Assembly: GCF_003001905.1 (NCBI RefSeq)
Contig: NZ_PVNE01000018.1
Span: forward strand, 1-64,000
Source of the DNA: Planifilum fimeticola
GTDB lineage: Bacteria > Bacillota > Bacilli > Thermoactinomycetales > DSM-44946
Reading direction: 5' to 3'
Length of the DNA stretch: 64,000 nt
The notes beneath the pieces are model-generated. The model worked only from the letters and a program-made list of their open reading frames with translations, was not told the DNA's origin and ran no database searches. The translations under genes were made by a program, and so were the position numbers. This document shows positions 8,266 through 16,932 of this stretch, one piece after another. Each line of letters opens with the position of its first letter. Positions within the stretch are counted from its first letter, which is position 1.

Positions 8266-9679
8266 GCAATACGATCTGGTGGTATTGGGAGCGGGACCGG
8301 GCGGTTACGTCGCCGCCATCCGGGCGGCTCAATTGGGCATGAAGGTGGCCGTGGTGGAGAAGGTGGGGGGCGTCTGCCTGCACAAGGGTTGCATTCCCAG
8401 CAAATCGCTTCTCCGCAGCGCGGAAGTCTACCACGAGATGAAGCACGGCGAGGATTACGGGATCACGGCGGAAGGGGTTCGCATCGATTTCAGCCGGGTT
8501 CAGAAGCGCAAGGAAAAGGTGGTGGAACAACTGCACCGGGGCGTGCAGCATCTGCTCAAAAAGAACGGAGTCACCGTCGTGGAGGGCACGGGACGCATCC
8601 TCGGACCTTCGATTTTTTCACCCCAGGCGGGAACGGTCTCCGTGGAAAAAAAGGACGGGGAAGAAGCGGAAATGCTCGTTCCCCAATATCTCTTGATCGC
8701 AACCGGTTCCCGTCCGCGCACGCTGCCCGGGCTGGAGGTGGACGGGCGCTATGTGATGAATTCCGATCATGCTCTGGGGATGGAGGAGCTGCCCAAATCG
8801 ATCATCATCGTCGGCGGCGGGGTGATCGGAATCGAGTGGGCCTCCATGCTGAATGATTTCGGCGTTGACGTGACGGTGGTCGAATTTGCCGATCGGATCC
8901 TGCCCTTTGAGGATCCGGACGTCTCCAGGGAGATGACCCGTCTCCTCAAAAAGCGAAAGGTGAAAATTTTGACGAAGGCCAAGGTGTTGCCGGAAAGCGT
9001 TCGGATCGAAGGAAATGCGGTCACCCTGAAGGCGGAAAAGGGAAATGAGACGGTGGAACTCACCGCGGAAAGGGTGCTGGTATCCGTCGGGCGGCAGGCC
9101 AATGTGGAGGGCATCGGACTCGAGAACACGTCGGTCAAAGTGGAAAACGGCTTTATCCGGGTAAACGAAGTGATGCAGACGGCGGAATCCCACATTTACG
9201 CCATCGGGGACGTGGTCGGCGGGTACCAGTTGGCCCATGTCGCCTCCCATGAGGGATTGGTGGCGGTGGAGCACATGGCCGGCAGAAACCCGAGTCCCCT
9301 CAATCCCCAGCTGATCCCTCGCTGCACCTACAGCCGTCCCGAGATCGGAAGCATCGGCCTTACCGAGGAGGAGGCGAAGCGACAGGGGTATTCGGTGAAG
9401 ATCGGCAAATTTCCCTTCCGGGCGACGGGAAAATCCCTGGTGTTCGGCGAAGTGGACGGTTTCATCAAAATCATTGCCGACAAGAAGACGGAAGACTTGC
9501 TTGGCGTCCACATCATCGGCCCCCACGCTACCGACCTGATTTCCGAGGCGGGATTGGCCAAGCTGTTGGATGCCACTCCGTGGGAGATCAGCCACACCAT
9601 CCATCCCCATCCGACCTTGTCCGAAGTTTTCGGGGAGGCGGCGCTGGCGGTGGAAGGAGAGGCGATCCACGCGGGTTGA
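8258..9679 (+). CDS. lpdV: Dihydrolipoyl dehydrogenase, E3 of the branched-chain 2-oxo acid complex
   Basis: A 473-residue FAD/NAD-linked disulfide oxidoreductase that re-oxidises dihydrolipoyl groups on E2. It shows the FAD loop VLGAGPGGYVAAIRAAQ, the redox-active disulfide GGVCLHKGCIPSK (Cys about 41 and 46), the NAD+ loop IIVGGGVIGIEWA, the second FAD motif YAIGDVVG and the C-terminal HPHPTLSE carrying the catalytic His and Glu. It overlaps the buk-like gene by 8 bases, so the two are co-translated. Confidence 0.95.
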   Translation: MAEQYDLVVLGAGPGGYVAAIRAAQLGMKVAVVEKVGGVCLHKGCIPSKSLLRSAEVYHEMKHGEDYGITAEGVRIDFSRVQKRKEKVVEQLHRGVQHLLKKNGVTVVEGTGRILGPSIFSPQAGTVSVEKKDGEEAEMLVPQYLLIATGSRPRTLPGLEVDGRYVMNSDHALGMEELPKSIIIVGGGVIGIEWASMLNDFGVDVTVVEFADRILPFEDPDVSREMTRLLKKRKVKILTKAKVLPESVRIEGNAVTLKAEKGNETVELTAERVLVSVGRQANVEGIGLENTSVKVENGFIRVNEVMQTAESHIYAIGDVVGGYQLAHVASHEGLVAVEHMAGRNPSPLNPQLIPRCTYSRPEIGSIGLTEEEAKRQGYSVKIGKFPFRATGKSLVFGEVDGFIKIIADKKTEDLLGVHIIGPHATDLISEAGLAKLLDATPWEISHTIHPHPTLSEVFGEAALAVEGEAIHAG

Positions 9680-9709
9680 TCAAGGCGCAGTGAAAAGGAG
9701 GGACCCCCA

Positions 9710-10702
9710 ATGGGTGAAGCGCGTCATCATTCCCTGGGTTTGAGCGATGAGCAAGTGTTGGACATGTACCGGTACATGCTGCTGGCGCGGAAGATCGATG
9801 AACGGATGTGGCTTTTGAACCGGGCGGGAAAAATCCCCTTCGTGATCTCCTGTCAGGGGCAGGAGGCGATTCAGGTGGGGGCCGCCTTCGCCCTGGACCG
9901 GGAAAAGGATTGGCTCTGTCCCTATTACCGGGATATGGGCATGGTGCTGGTTTTCGGCCAGACGGCGAAGGATCTGATGCTCTCCGCCTTTGCCAAGGCG
10001 GAGGACCCCAACAGCGGGGGAAGGCAGATGCCGGGACATTTCGGAGACAGCCGGTTCCGCATCCTGTCCGGTTCCAGCCCGGTTACGACCCAGTTGCCCC
10101 ACGCGGTGGGGATCGGATACGCGGCGAAGCTGGAAGGAAAGGATCTGGTCGTCCTGACGTGCTGCGGTGAAGGTTCCAGCAACCAGGGCGATTTCCACGA
10201 GGCCTGCAACTTTGCCGGGGTTCACAATCTGCCCGTCATTTTCATGGTGCAAAACAACAAATACGCCATTTCGGTCCCGCTCAAGAAGCAGGTGGCCGGA
10301 GGGAACGTGTACAGGCGGGCTGAAGGGTACGGGTTTCCGGGTGTCCGCGTCGACGGAAACGACCCCCTGAAGGTGTACGAGACGGTAAAAGAGGCGGTGG
10401 AAAGGGCCCGCAGGGGCGAAGGGCCGACCCTGATCGAGGCGGTTTCCTATCGGCTGGTGCCGCATTCCAGCGATGACGATGACCGCAGCTACCGCAGCAG
10501 GGAGGAAGTGGAGGAGGCGCGGAAGAACGATTCGCTCCTCCTGTTCAGAAATTATCTGGCGGATGCGGGGATCCTGACGGAAGAGAAGGAAAGGGAACTG
10601 AACGAGCGCATCGTCCGGGAAGTGGACGAAGCGACGGAATACGCCGAAGCCGCCCCGTATCCCGAGCCGGAAGATCTGTACAAGCATGTATATGCGGAAT
10701 AG
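9710..10702 (+). CDS. bkdAA: Branched-chain 2-oxo acid dehydrogenase E1 alpha
   Basis: A 330-residue thiamin diphosphate enzyme subunit. GEGSSNQGDFHEACNFAGV followed by NNKYAIS is the TPP/Mg2+ motif (GDG-like through NN). The N-terminal fold begins with YRYMLLARKIDERM, and PHSSDDDDRSYR carries the flexible phosphorylation-loop region of E1 alpha. With E1 beta it decarboxylates 2-oxo-isovalerate, 2-oxo-isocaproate and 2-oxo-methylvalerate to provide primers for branched fatty acids. It sits 30 bases after lpdV with AAAAGGAGGG upstream. Confidence 0.95.
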   Translation: MGEARHHSLGLSDEQVLDMYRYMLLARKIDERMWLLNRAGKIPFVISCQGQEAIQVGAAFALDREKDWLCPYYRDMGMVLVFGQTAKDLMLSAFAKAEDPNSGGRQMPGHFGDSRFRILSGSSPVTTQLPHAVGIGYAAKLEGKDLVVLTCCGEGSSNQGDFHEACNFAGVHNLPVIFMVQNNKYAISVPLKKQVAGGNVYRRAEGYGFPGVRVDGNDPLKVYETVKEAVERARRGEGPTLIEAVSYRLVPHSSDDDDRSYRSREEVEEARKNDSLLLFRNYLADAGILTEEKERELNERIVREVDEATEYAEAAPYPEPEDLYKHVYAE

Positions 10703-10714
10703 GAGGAGAGAAAG

Positions 10715-11698
10715 ATGCCCGTGATTTCCTACATCGATGCGGTGACACAGGCCCTTCGCGAAGAAATGCGTCGCGATCGGCGGGTGTTTGTCCTCGGTGA
10801 GGACGTGGGGGTGCGGGGCGGAGTGTTTCGCGCCACCAACGGTCTGATCGAGGAATTCGGCGAGGATCGGGTATTGGACACCCCGTTGACCGAATCGGCC
10901 ATCGTCGGTGTATCCATCGGCGCCGCAGCCTACGGACTTCGCCCGGTGGCGGAGATTCAATTTGCCGACTTCATCATGCCGGCGGTGAACCAGATCGTCA
11001 GCGAAGCGGCTCGGCTGCGCTACCGGTCCAACAACGACTGGCATTGTCCTCTCGTCATTCGCGCGCCCTACGGCGGCGGCGTTCACGGCGCCCTGTACCA
11101 CTCCCAGAGCGTCGAGTCCCTGTTCATGAGCGTGCCGGGGTTGAAGATCGTCACGCCCTCCACGCCCTATGACGTGAAGGGTCTGTTGAAAGCGGCCATT
11201 CGAGATGAGGATCCGGTCCTCTTTTTCGAACACAAGCGCTGTTACCGGCTGATCAAGGGAGAAGTGCCGGAGGAGGATTATACGATTCCCATCGGCAAGG
11301 CGGATGTGAAACGGGAAGGTACGGACGTCACGGTCATCTCCTACGGCCTCACCCTGCATTTTGCCCTGAAGGCTGCGGAGGAGCTGGAGAAAGAGGGAAT
11401 CAGCGTGCACGTGCTGGACCTCCGGACCCTTCGACCGCTGGACAAGGAAGCGATTCTGGAGGCGGCGGCCAAGACCGGAAAAGTCCTGATCATCCATGAA
11501 GACAACAAGACGGGAGGTATCGGCGGGGAAGTTTCCGCCATCATCACCGAAGAGGCCTTCTTCGAACTGGATGCCCCCGTTCGGCGCCTCTGCGGACCGG
11601 ATGTGCCTGCGATGCCCTACAGTCCGCCGTTGGAAAAGGAGTACATGCTCAGTCCGGAGAAGGTGGCCGCGGCCATTCGCGAGCTGGCTGAGTTTTGA
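10715..11698 (+). CDS. bkdAB: Branched-chain 2-oxo acid dehydrogenase E1 beta
   Basis: A 327-residue transketolase-like subunit. LGEDVGVRGGVFRAT and DTPLTESAIVG at the N-terminus and the pyrimidine-binding region AEIQFADFIMPAVNQI are typical of E1 beta; the C-terminal transketolase domain includes HEDNKTGGIGGEV. It follows bkdAA by 12 bases behind AGGAGAG and forms the alpha2-beta2 E1 heterotetramer with it. Confidence 0.95.
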   Translation: MPVISYIDAVTQALREEMRRDRRVFVLGEDVGVRGGVFRATNGLIEEFGEDRVLDTPLTESAIVGVSIGAAAYGLRPVAEIQFADFIMPAVNQIVSEAARLRYRSNNDWHCPLVIRAPYGGGVHGALYHSQSVESLFMSVPGLKIVTPSTPYDVKGLLKAAIRDEDPVLFFEHKRCYRLIKGEVPEEDYTIPIGKADVKREGTDVTVISYGLTLHFALKAAEELEKEGISVHVLDLRTLRPLDKEAILEAAAKTGKVLIIHEDNKTGGIGGEVSAIITEEAFFELDAPVRRLCGPDVPAMPYSPPLEKEYMLSPEKVAAAIRELAEF

Positions 11699-11761
11699 TG
11701 CTCGGCACGCCCTTTAAAAGCGACGGGGTGCGGCCCCGCTCCCGGAAAAAGGAGGTAGAAT

Positions 11762-13057
11762 ATGGCCACCGATGTAACCATGCCCCAATTGGGAGAGAGT
11801 GTGACGGAGGGAACCATTACCCGTTGGTTGAAAAAACCGGGTGACCGGATCGCCAAATATGAACCCTTGTGTGAAGTGGCCACCGATAAGGTGAACGCCG
11901 AAGTGCCGGCCACGATCAGCGGAACGCTGCTGGAGATCGTCGCCGAGGAAGGAGCGACCGTCGAAGTGGGCCAACTGATCTGCCGGATTGAGGAGGAAGG
12001 CGGTACGCCTTCCGCGAAACCTGCGGATCAGGGGAAGGATTCCGCCGCTTCCTCCGCCGCCTCTTCCGGGCAAGAGGATCAATCGATGAAGAGGCGGTAT
12101 TCGCCGGCGGTGCTCCGCCTTGCCCAGGAACACGGGATCGATTTGGAGAAAATCGAGGGGACGGGCAAAGGGGGACGGATCACCCGGAAGGATGTCCTCC
12201 GATATATCGAAGGCGGCGGTAAAGGGGTTCCTTCCCCCTCCACCCCGGCGGATCGGGGCGAGAAACAACCCGCCGCGCCGGCCAAGAAACCGTCGGCTCC
12301 GGAGGTTCGGATTCCCGTCGCCGAAACTCCGGCGAAGGAAGGAGTCCCCGTTCCTCTGGAAGAGGGGGATCAGGAGATTCCCGTGTCCAGCGTGCGCCGC
12401 ACCATCGCCCAGCGGATGGTCACCAGCAAGCACGAAGCTCCACACGCCTGGACGATGGTGGAGGCGGACGTCACGGGATTGGTTCAACTGCGCGAACGGC
12501 TGAAAAAAGAGTTCAAGGAGCGGGAAGGGATCTCCCTTACCTATCTGCCCTTTTTCATCAAGGCGGTGGTGGATTCCCTCAAGGAATTCCCCTACCTCAA
12601 TTCCGTCTGGGCGGGCGATCGGATCATCCTCAAAAAGAGGATCAACATCTCCATCGCCGTCGCCACGGACGACGCCCTCTATGTGCCGGTCATCCATGAC
12701 GCGGACGAGAAGAGCATCGCCGGTCTGGCAAAAGCGGTCCACCGGCTGGCTGAGAAAACCCGGGCGGGCAAGCTGTCCCTCGAGGATATGCAGGGGGGAA
12801 CCTTTACCGTCAATAACACCGGCTCCTTCGGGTCGATCATGTCCCAGCCGATCATCAATTATCCGCAGGCGGCGATTCTTTCGGTGGAGTCGATCGTGAA
12901 ACGACCGGTGATCAAGGACTCGATGATCGCCATCCGGGATATGGTCAATCTCTGCCTGTCTCTGGATCATCGGATTCTCGACGGATTGATGGCGGGCCGC
13001 TTCCTTCAGCGCGTGAAGGAGCGCGTGGAATCCTACGGCCCGGATACGCAGATATAG
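11762..13057 (+). CDS. bkdB: Branched-chain 2-oxo acid dehydrogenase E2 (lipoamide acyltransferase)
   Basis: A 431-residue multidomain acyltransferase. One lipoyl domain (residues 1-77) has the lipoylated Lys43 within ATDKVNAEVP. A Ser/Ala-rich linker leads to the E3/E1-binding domain (about 105-145, SPAVLRLAQEHGIDL). A second Ala/Pro linker precedes the catalytic domain (about 200-431), whose active site is LDHRILDG with His403 and Asp407. AAAAGGAGG precedes the ATG. It is the last structural gene of the complex; lipB follows 106 bases later and supplies the octanoyl group that becomes the lipoyl arm. Confidence 0.95.
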   Translation: MATDVTMPQLGESVTEGTITRWLKKPGDRIAKYEPLCEVATDKVNAEVPATISGTLLEIVAEEGATVEVGQLICRIEEEGGTPSAKPADQGKDSAASSAASSGQEDQSMKRRYSPAVLRLAQEHGIDLEKIEGTGKGGRITRKDVLRYIEGGGKGVPSPSTPADRGEKQPAAPAKKPSAPEVRIPVAETPAKEGVPVPLEEGDQEIPVSSVRRTIAQRMVTSKHEAPHAWTMVEADVTGLVQLRERLKKEFKEREGISLTYLPFFIKAVVDSLKEFPYLNSVWAGDRIILKKRINISIAVATDDALYVPVIHDADEKSIAGLAKAVHRLAEKTRAGKLSLEDMQGGTFTVNNTGSFGSIMSQPIINYPQAAILSVESIVKRPVIKDSMIAIRDMVNLCLSLDHRILDGLMAGRFLQRVKERVESYGPDTQI

Positions 13058-13163
13058 ACGGATTTTGAGCCGGTATGATGGCTGAAAGCGGGCCGTCACC
13101 CGGCTCCTGCTCCGGGAGGGGAGTTATTGCAATCCCGGGGCTTTTCTCTTGGGGGGATGAAAG

Positions 13164-13838
13164 GTGTTTGAAGTGTATCGACTCGGGCGGGTCCCGTACC
13201 GAAAGGCGTGGGACATGCAAAAAGAGAGAGTGCGGCAGATCGACGAAGGGGATGCTTCCAATCAGCTCCTGCTGCTGGAGCATCCCCACACGATCACCCT
13301 GGGGAGGGGCAGCCATGCGGAACATCTGCTGCTTTCCTCCGAAGAGTATGCCCGGCGGGGGATCGATGTGGTGGAGATCGATCGCGGCGGGGATGTCACC
13401 TATCACGGTCCGGGTCAGCTGGTGGGCTATCCGCTCTTTCACCTGGGAGAGCAGGGAAACGACGCACACCGCTATTTGCGCGATCTGGAGGAATCCCTGA
13501 TCATCGCTCTCCGCCGCCTCGGGATCGAGGGAGAGCGGAAACCGCCCTACACCGGCGTTTGGGTCGGGGACGAAAAGGTGGCCGCCATCGGGGTCAAGTT
13601 CAATCGCGGCCGGAGGAGAAAGGGATATATCACCAGTCACGGTTTCGCCCTGAACGTCTGTTCCGATCTGACCTATTTCGATCTCATCGTTCCCTGCGGA
13701 ATCCGGGAATACGGCGTCACCTCGATGGAACGCCTGTTGGGACGAAAAGTGCCCATGGGCGAGGTGATGGACCGGGTGGTGGAGGGCATCAGTCGGGTGT
13801 TCGGCTGGGAAGCGGTGGAAGGGGCGCGCTCATCGTAG
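13164..13838 (+). CDS. lipB: Octanoyl-[ACP]:protein N-octanoyltransferase, LipB type
   Basis: A 224-residue enzyme that moves octanoate from acyl carrier protein to lipoyl domains. The LipB signature RGGDVTYHGPGQLVGYPL is complete (about residues 78-94), the catalytic Lys lies in KVAAIGVKF and the catalytic Cys in VPCGIREYGVTS. Many bacilli use LipM/LipL instead, so the LipB type is notable. GTG start after GGGGGGATGAAAG. Its position just after bkdB suggests a dedicated link to E2 modification. Confidence 0.93.
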   Translation: MFEVYRLGRVPYRKAWDMQKERVRQIDEGDASNQLLLLEHPHTITLGRGSHAEHLLLSSEEYARRGIDVVEIDRGGDVTYHGPGQLVGYPLFHLGEQGNDAHRYLRDLEESLIIALRRLGIEGERKPPYTGVWVGDEKVAAIGVKFNRGRRRKGYITSHGFALNVCSDLTYFDLIVPCGIREYGVTSMERLLGRKVPMGEVMDRVVEGISRVFGWEAVEGARSS

Positions 13839-14077
13839 AGGGGCGGTGTGTGGGCGCCGGGATATGAATACGGTCGGATCTCCGCAAAAGGAGATTTCTG
13901 ACCGAACCGGCGGGGGGAAGACGGTTCCGCTTCTCTTTCGAAAACTGTTCTCTGCTGCGACATGACATCTGAAACGAAACCGCGAATGGGCGGATTTCCG
14001 TGTTGAATCCCCCGGACTGGGCCGCAAAAAAAATCCCCTCCGCATTCCTGCGGAGAGGAGGTTGGGCGGCCGGTGAT
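13839..14077. other. Intergenic region between convergent lipB and phosphoesterase genes
   Basis: It holds an imperfect hairpin at about 13871-13904 (CGGTCGGATCTCC paired with GGAGATTTCTGACCG) without a T-run, possibly the lipB 3' end, and the minus-strand terminator listed at 14026-14060. No gene is seen. Confidence 0.5.
14026..14060 (-). terminator. Terminator of the metallophosphoesterase transcript
   Basis: On the minus strand an 11-bp stem (TCCTCTCCGCA / TGCGGAGGGGA, one G-T pair) with a GGAA loop is followed by eight T. It lies 18 bases after the stop codon of the minus-strand gene. Confidence 0.85.
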
Positions 14078-14809
14078 TCACCTTCCGGGGCTTGTCGCAT
14101 TCCGAACGACGCGGATGAGGAGATCGCGGTTGGGGTAGTCGCAATTCCGGAACTGCTTCACCACCTTTTCCACATCGTAGGGGACCCGTTCGATGCTAAC
14201 GCGGAAGCGGTCCTCGTCCGCTTCAACAAGGGCGTAGGAGGCCTGCGGCAGCCCGTCGAAGGGAAGTCCGACGCTGCCGGTGTTGACGATGCAGCGGCCC
14301 TCGATAAAGCGGACATAGGGGAGATGGATGTGGGCGCAGACAAACAGCCGGACGTCGCCGCGGCGCATCATCCGCGCTTTCATCGCCGCATCATCCGTTT
14401 CCGGAAGGACCACGTCGAACAGGTTTTCCGGCGTGGCGTGAAAGGCGTGGACCCGAATGGTCTCCGAAAGCTCCAGTTCAAGGCTTTCGGGAAGGTCGCG
14501 CAGGTATTGGAAATCTTCTTCGTCCAGCCGCGCGGCCGTCCACTCGCGCTCCCGGTTCATCATCGCCCTTGCCGCCTCCGGCACCTCCCCGGGCCGCACC
14601 CCCCGCGCCGTCCACTCGTCGGCATTTCCCTTGATCACATCGGCCGGCAGGCTGCGAACCCGCTCCTGCACCCGCTTCGGTTCGGGTCCGCGGAAGGCGA
14701 TGTCGCCCAGCACCGCGATCCGGTCGACCTTTCGCTTCTCGATGTCTTCAAGGACGGCATCCAGCGCCACTCCGTTTCCGTGGATGTCGGCGATAAAGGC
14801 GACGCGCAC
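14078..14809 (-). CDS. Calcineurin-type metallophosphoesterase
   Basis: A 243-residue protein of the YfcE/MJ0936-like phosphodiesterase family. FIADIHGN at the N-terminus supplies the first metal ligands (D-x-H), VLGDIAFRGPEP the next, KGNADEW the GNxD/H-type motif, and FVCAHIHLPYVR the C-terminal GHTH-like histidines (here AHIH). The GTG at 14809 follows AAAGGAGG and gives the expected start VRVAFIADIHGN; a longer upstream frame is open only by chance. Substrate unknown. It lies 92 bases after the P-loop gene on the same strand. Confidence 0.85.
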   Translation of the reverse strand: MRVAFIADIHGNGVALDAVLEDIEKRKVDRIAVLGDIAFRGPEPKRVQERVRSLPADVIKGNADEWTARGVRPGEVPEAARAMMNREREWTAARLDEEDFQYLRDLPESLELELSETIRVHAFHATPENLFDVVLPETDDAAMKARMMRRGDVRLFVCAHIHLPYVRFIEGRCIVNTGSVGLPFDGLPQASYALVEADEDRFRVSIERVPYDVEKVVKQFRNCDYPNRDLLIRVVRNATSPGR

Positions 14810-14901
14810 AGGAAATTCCTCCTTTTTGTGTTTGTATGTCCCGACCCTCATAGGCGCTCGCCGGGCGGCGTGCGGCGAATCGCCGGAGCCGGTTATGCCC
14901 G

Positions 14902-15420
14902 TCAACCGGCTGACCGATTTTCCAAATCCCGCAAATAGCGGGAAACCTCCCGAGGGCCTTTCAGCACGATGATCCGTTTGCCGCGCGCATGCTTCAGTTT
15001 TTCTTGGATCAGGGGCCTCCGGATCCGGGGAAATTGCCAGATCCACCGCAAGAAGGGAAGGTCGATCTTCTCGGGACAACCGGGAGGCACGTCCGGCCGG
15101 GAGCGCCCCCGGTTCCGCCACCACCGCTTGATCACCCGCCACAGGCAGAGGAGGCGGGGGAAATCGAGGAAAATCACCGTATCCGCCTCCGCAAGGCGGA
15201 TGTCGATGGTTTTGGTGTAATTTCCGTCCATGATCCAGGCGTCCCGACGAATGATTTTTTCCACCCGGCGGAGCCATTCCGCCTCCGACGGTTCGATCCA
15301 TCCCGGTTTCCAGTAGTGGGCATCGAGATGGATCACTTCGATGTCCAACATCCGGCCCAGGCGGCGGGCGAGGGTGGTCTTGCCGGAACCGGCGGAGCCG
15401 ACGATCATGATTTTCTTCAT
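14902..15420 (-). CDS. P-loop kinase-like protein (FlaR / DNA topology modulation family)
   Basis: A 172-residue NTPase. MIVGSAGSGKTTLARRLG is the Walker A loop, and VIHLDAHYWKPGW followed by WIMDGNYTKTIDIRL and VIFLDFPR are the typical blocks of the adenylate-kinase-like family annotated FlaR or topology modulation protein. A C-terminal basic helix (KHARGKRIIVLKGPREV) matches the family end. True substrate unknown; the historical topology name is not supported by biochemistry I can point to. It is transcribed with the phosphoesterase. Confidence 0.8.
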   Translation of the reverse strand: MKKIMIVGSAGSGKTTLARRLGRMLDIEVIHLDAHYWKPGWIEPSEAEWLRRVEKIIRRDAWIMDGNYTKTIDIRLAEADTVIFLDFPRLLCLWRVIKRWWRNRGRSRPDVPPGCPEKIDLPFLRWIWQFPRIRRPLIQEKLKHARGKRIIVLKGPREVSRYLRDLENRSAG

Positions 15421-15618
15421 CCTCTCATTCCTTTCCTCCGTGGTTGAAATACAAGTGGTGGAAAAGGAGGGGGGGAGCGATTTTGAAAGGCGCTTCGCGT
15501 CCCCCTATGTCTTCGTCTTTGCCCGTGACTCGCGCGAAGTGAGGGGTTCCTTTTTCCGGGATCCCCGGCCTTTGTTGGTTTCCCCTCTTCCCGGGGGCGG
15601 AGTCCCGCAGGTTGCCGG

Positions 15619-16270
15619 TCAGCTCTTCCGATCTTTCTTGGCGAAGGCGTAGATCTTCCTTTTCAGTCGCGAATGCCGTGTGCTTCCAGCTGCTTTTCGT
15701 CCCACTTCGCGTCCCGATGGAATCATTCCGGGTTGTCCCGCTGAATGCGTCCGTCGATCACCACGGAGGCGGGCAATCCTTCATAGGGCGGAGAAAGTCC
15801 GAGGTCCGGGGCGGAGGGGGGGGGTCGCTTCCGGCTAGGGAATGATGCTGATGGCCGGATCGGTTCCAAAACGGCGTAATCGATGTTTGTCACGTCGGGG
15901 TATCCGCGGGCGCGCGAAGATGGCAAGCAGCAGCGGGGAAAGATCTTTAGTGGTCTTCGAAGACCTTGCCGTGTTTGATCAGGGCGGTGGAATTTCCCGG
16001 AAGCAGACGGTTGCCCACGGGATGGAGGGTCGTTTTGGGGGGAAGAGCGGCTAAAAAAGGTGAAGAAGGTAAGGGGGGTTACGGTGGCCCGATCTCCACG
16101 GAGATCGGCCGTTCGGCGCCGCGGTGCCGAAGACGACGATCGCGACCCGATCGGGGTCGGCTGCACGATGGCATGCGGATGACGGCCGCCGTCAGCACGA
16201 ACGTGAAGAATTTTTCGGCCAAGGAGACATCCCGGGGGTCTCCTTTCCGCGGATTTTTCCCATCGGTATG
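15619..16270 (-). pseudogene. Decayed DUF421 (YetF-domain) membrane protein gene
   Basis: No long frame exists, but minus-strand fragments in different frames line up with a DUF421 protein. In order they are an N-terminal helix (EKFFTFVLTAAVIRM), STALIKHGKVFEDH, LLAIF, RARGYPDVTNIDYAVLEP, a frame-shifted PAISIIP, then LGLSPPYEGLPASVVIDGRI, IQRDNPE, FHRDAKW, KQLEAHGIRD and YAFAKKD. Stop codons interrupt after FEDH, SIIP, DNPE and GIRD, and at least three frameshifts are needed. The order and spacing match the two repeated YetF half-domains. The membrane part is the most eroded. The boundaries are approximate at the 5' side. Confidence 0.75.
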
Positions 16271-16293
16271 AGCTCCCGGGTGTTTCCCTAATC

Positions 16294-16325
16294 AAAAAGG
16301 CTCCCGGCGGAGCGGGAGGCCTTTT
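16294..16325 (-). terminator. Terminator of the DUF2759/Prli42-like transcript
   Basis: On the minus strand AAAAGGCCTCCCG pairs with CGGGAGCCTTTT across a CTCCGC loop (one bulge), followed by TTTTTGATT. It starts 10 bases after the DUF2759 stop. Confidence 0.85.
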
Positions 16326-16334
16326 CGATGGGGA

Positions 16335-16505
16335 TTACTGCAGACCGACGAAAGCATCGTACAGCGCCAATCCGGTGACACCGATCAGCGCGAGGGTGAA
16401 CAGCCCTCCGACGAAAAACCCGAAGCGGTTTCCCGTCTTTTTGTTGTGGAGGGTTCCGATCACAGCCAGGATACTCATCAACACCAGGATGATCACCATG
16501 TACAT
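16335..16505 (-). CDS. DUF2759-like small membrane protein
   Basis: A 56-residue protein with two membrane helices (about 2-18 and 30-50) separated by the basic loop HNKKTGNRFG. Length and pattern fit DUF2759 (YqgW-like). The ATG at 16505 is preferred because GGGTGA lies 7 bases upstream; GTG at 16517 would add four residues. It is transcribed with the Prli42-like gene. Function unknown. Confidence 0.6.
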   Translation of the reverse strand: MYMVIILVLMSILAVIGTLHNKKTGNRFGFFVGGLFTLALIGVTGLALYDAFVGLQ

Positions 16506-16572
16506 TGAACGAATCACCCGCTTTGTGTCAGATGTTTTGTTGAGAAAACGGATCCCTCGAAGGACCCCGGTA

Positions 16573-16665
16573 TCAGAAAAAGAGTCCGGCCCCGGCCAAC
16601 ACGGTGGTTACTACCAGCGTGAAGATGAGGGCGTAGATGACCAGTTTGATCCACAAGGGTTTCAC
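16573..16665 (-). CDS. Prli42-like membrane miniprotein
   Basis: A 30-residue frame starting at GTG (16665), 9 bases after GAGGTG; an earlier GTG at 16677 adds four residues. The protein has a short basic N-terminus (VKPLWIKL) and one membrane helix ending in TTVLAGAGLFF. Size, topology and the T-x-L-A-G-x-x-x-F end resemble the stressosome-associated miniprotein Prli42 of Listeria and related Bacillota. A DUF2759-type gene follows on the same strand. The match is from memory of the family pattern. Confidence 0.6.
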   Translation of the reverse strand: MKPLWIKLVIYALIFTLVVTTVLAGAGLFF

Positions 16666-16932
16666 TGGGCGATTCACCTCACTGTGTTATTGTATCCAAC
16701 TTCATCCCGGATGTCCATGATAAAGCGGTAAACCTTGTGTGACGTTTTTCCGGGCAAAGGCAAGTTTTCGGACGAGGCGAAATGCCGCGAGCGAAAACGA
16801 TGATGGGGATCGTCCGGAATCGGACCCGTGAAACCCCTTTCACCGATCTCCTAGGAAGACGGTTTTTTTGATATCATAAAAAGAGTGAGCGTGCAATAAA
16901 GCAGATATTTGGCATCAAGGGGGAAAGAGAGG

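Noticed and set aside
9680-11497. 605-codon frame antisense to bkdAA/bkdAB
   Set aside because: Same artefact; both sense genes are unambiguous E1 subunits and the antisense product has low-complexity composition.
15723-16295. 190-codon minus-strand frame in the gap before DUF2759
   Set aside because: It switches between fragments of the decayed DUF421 gene in the wrong frame; the pseudogene explains the stretch.
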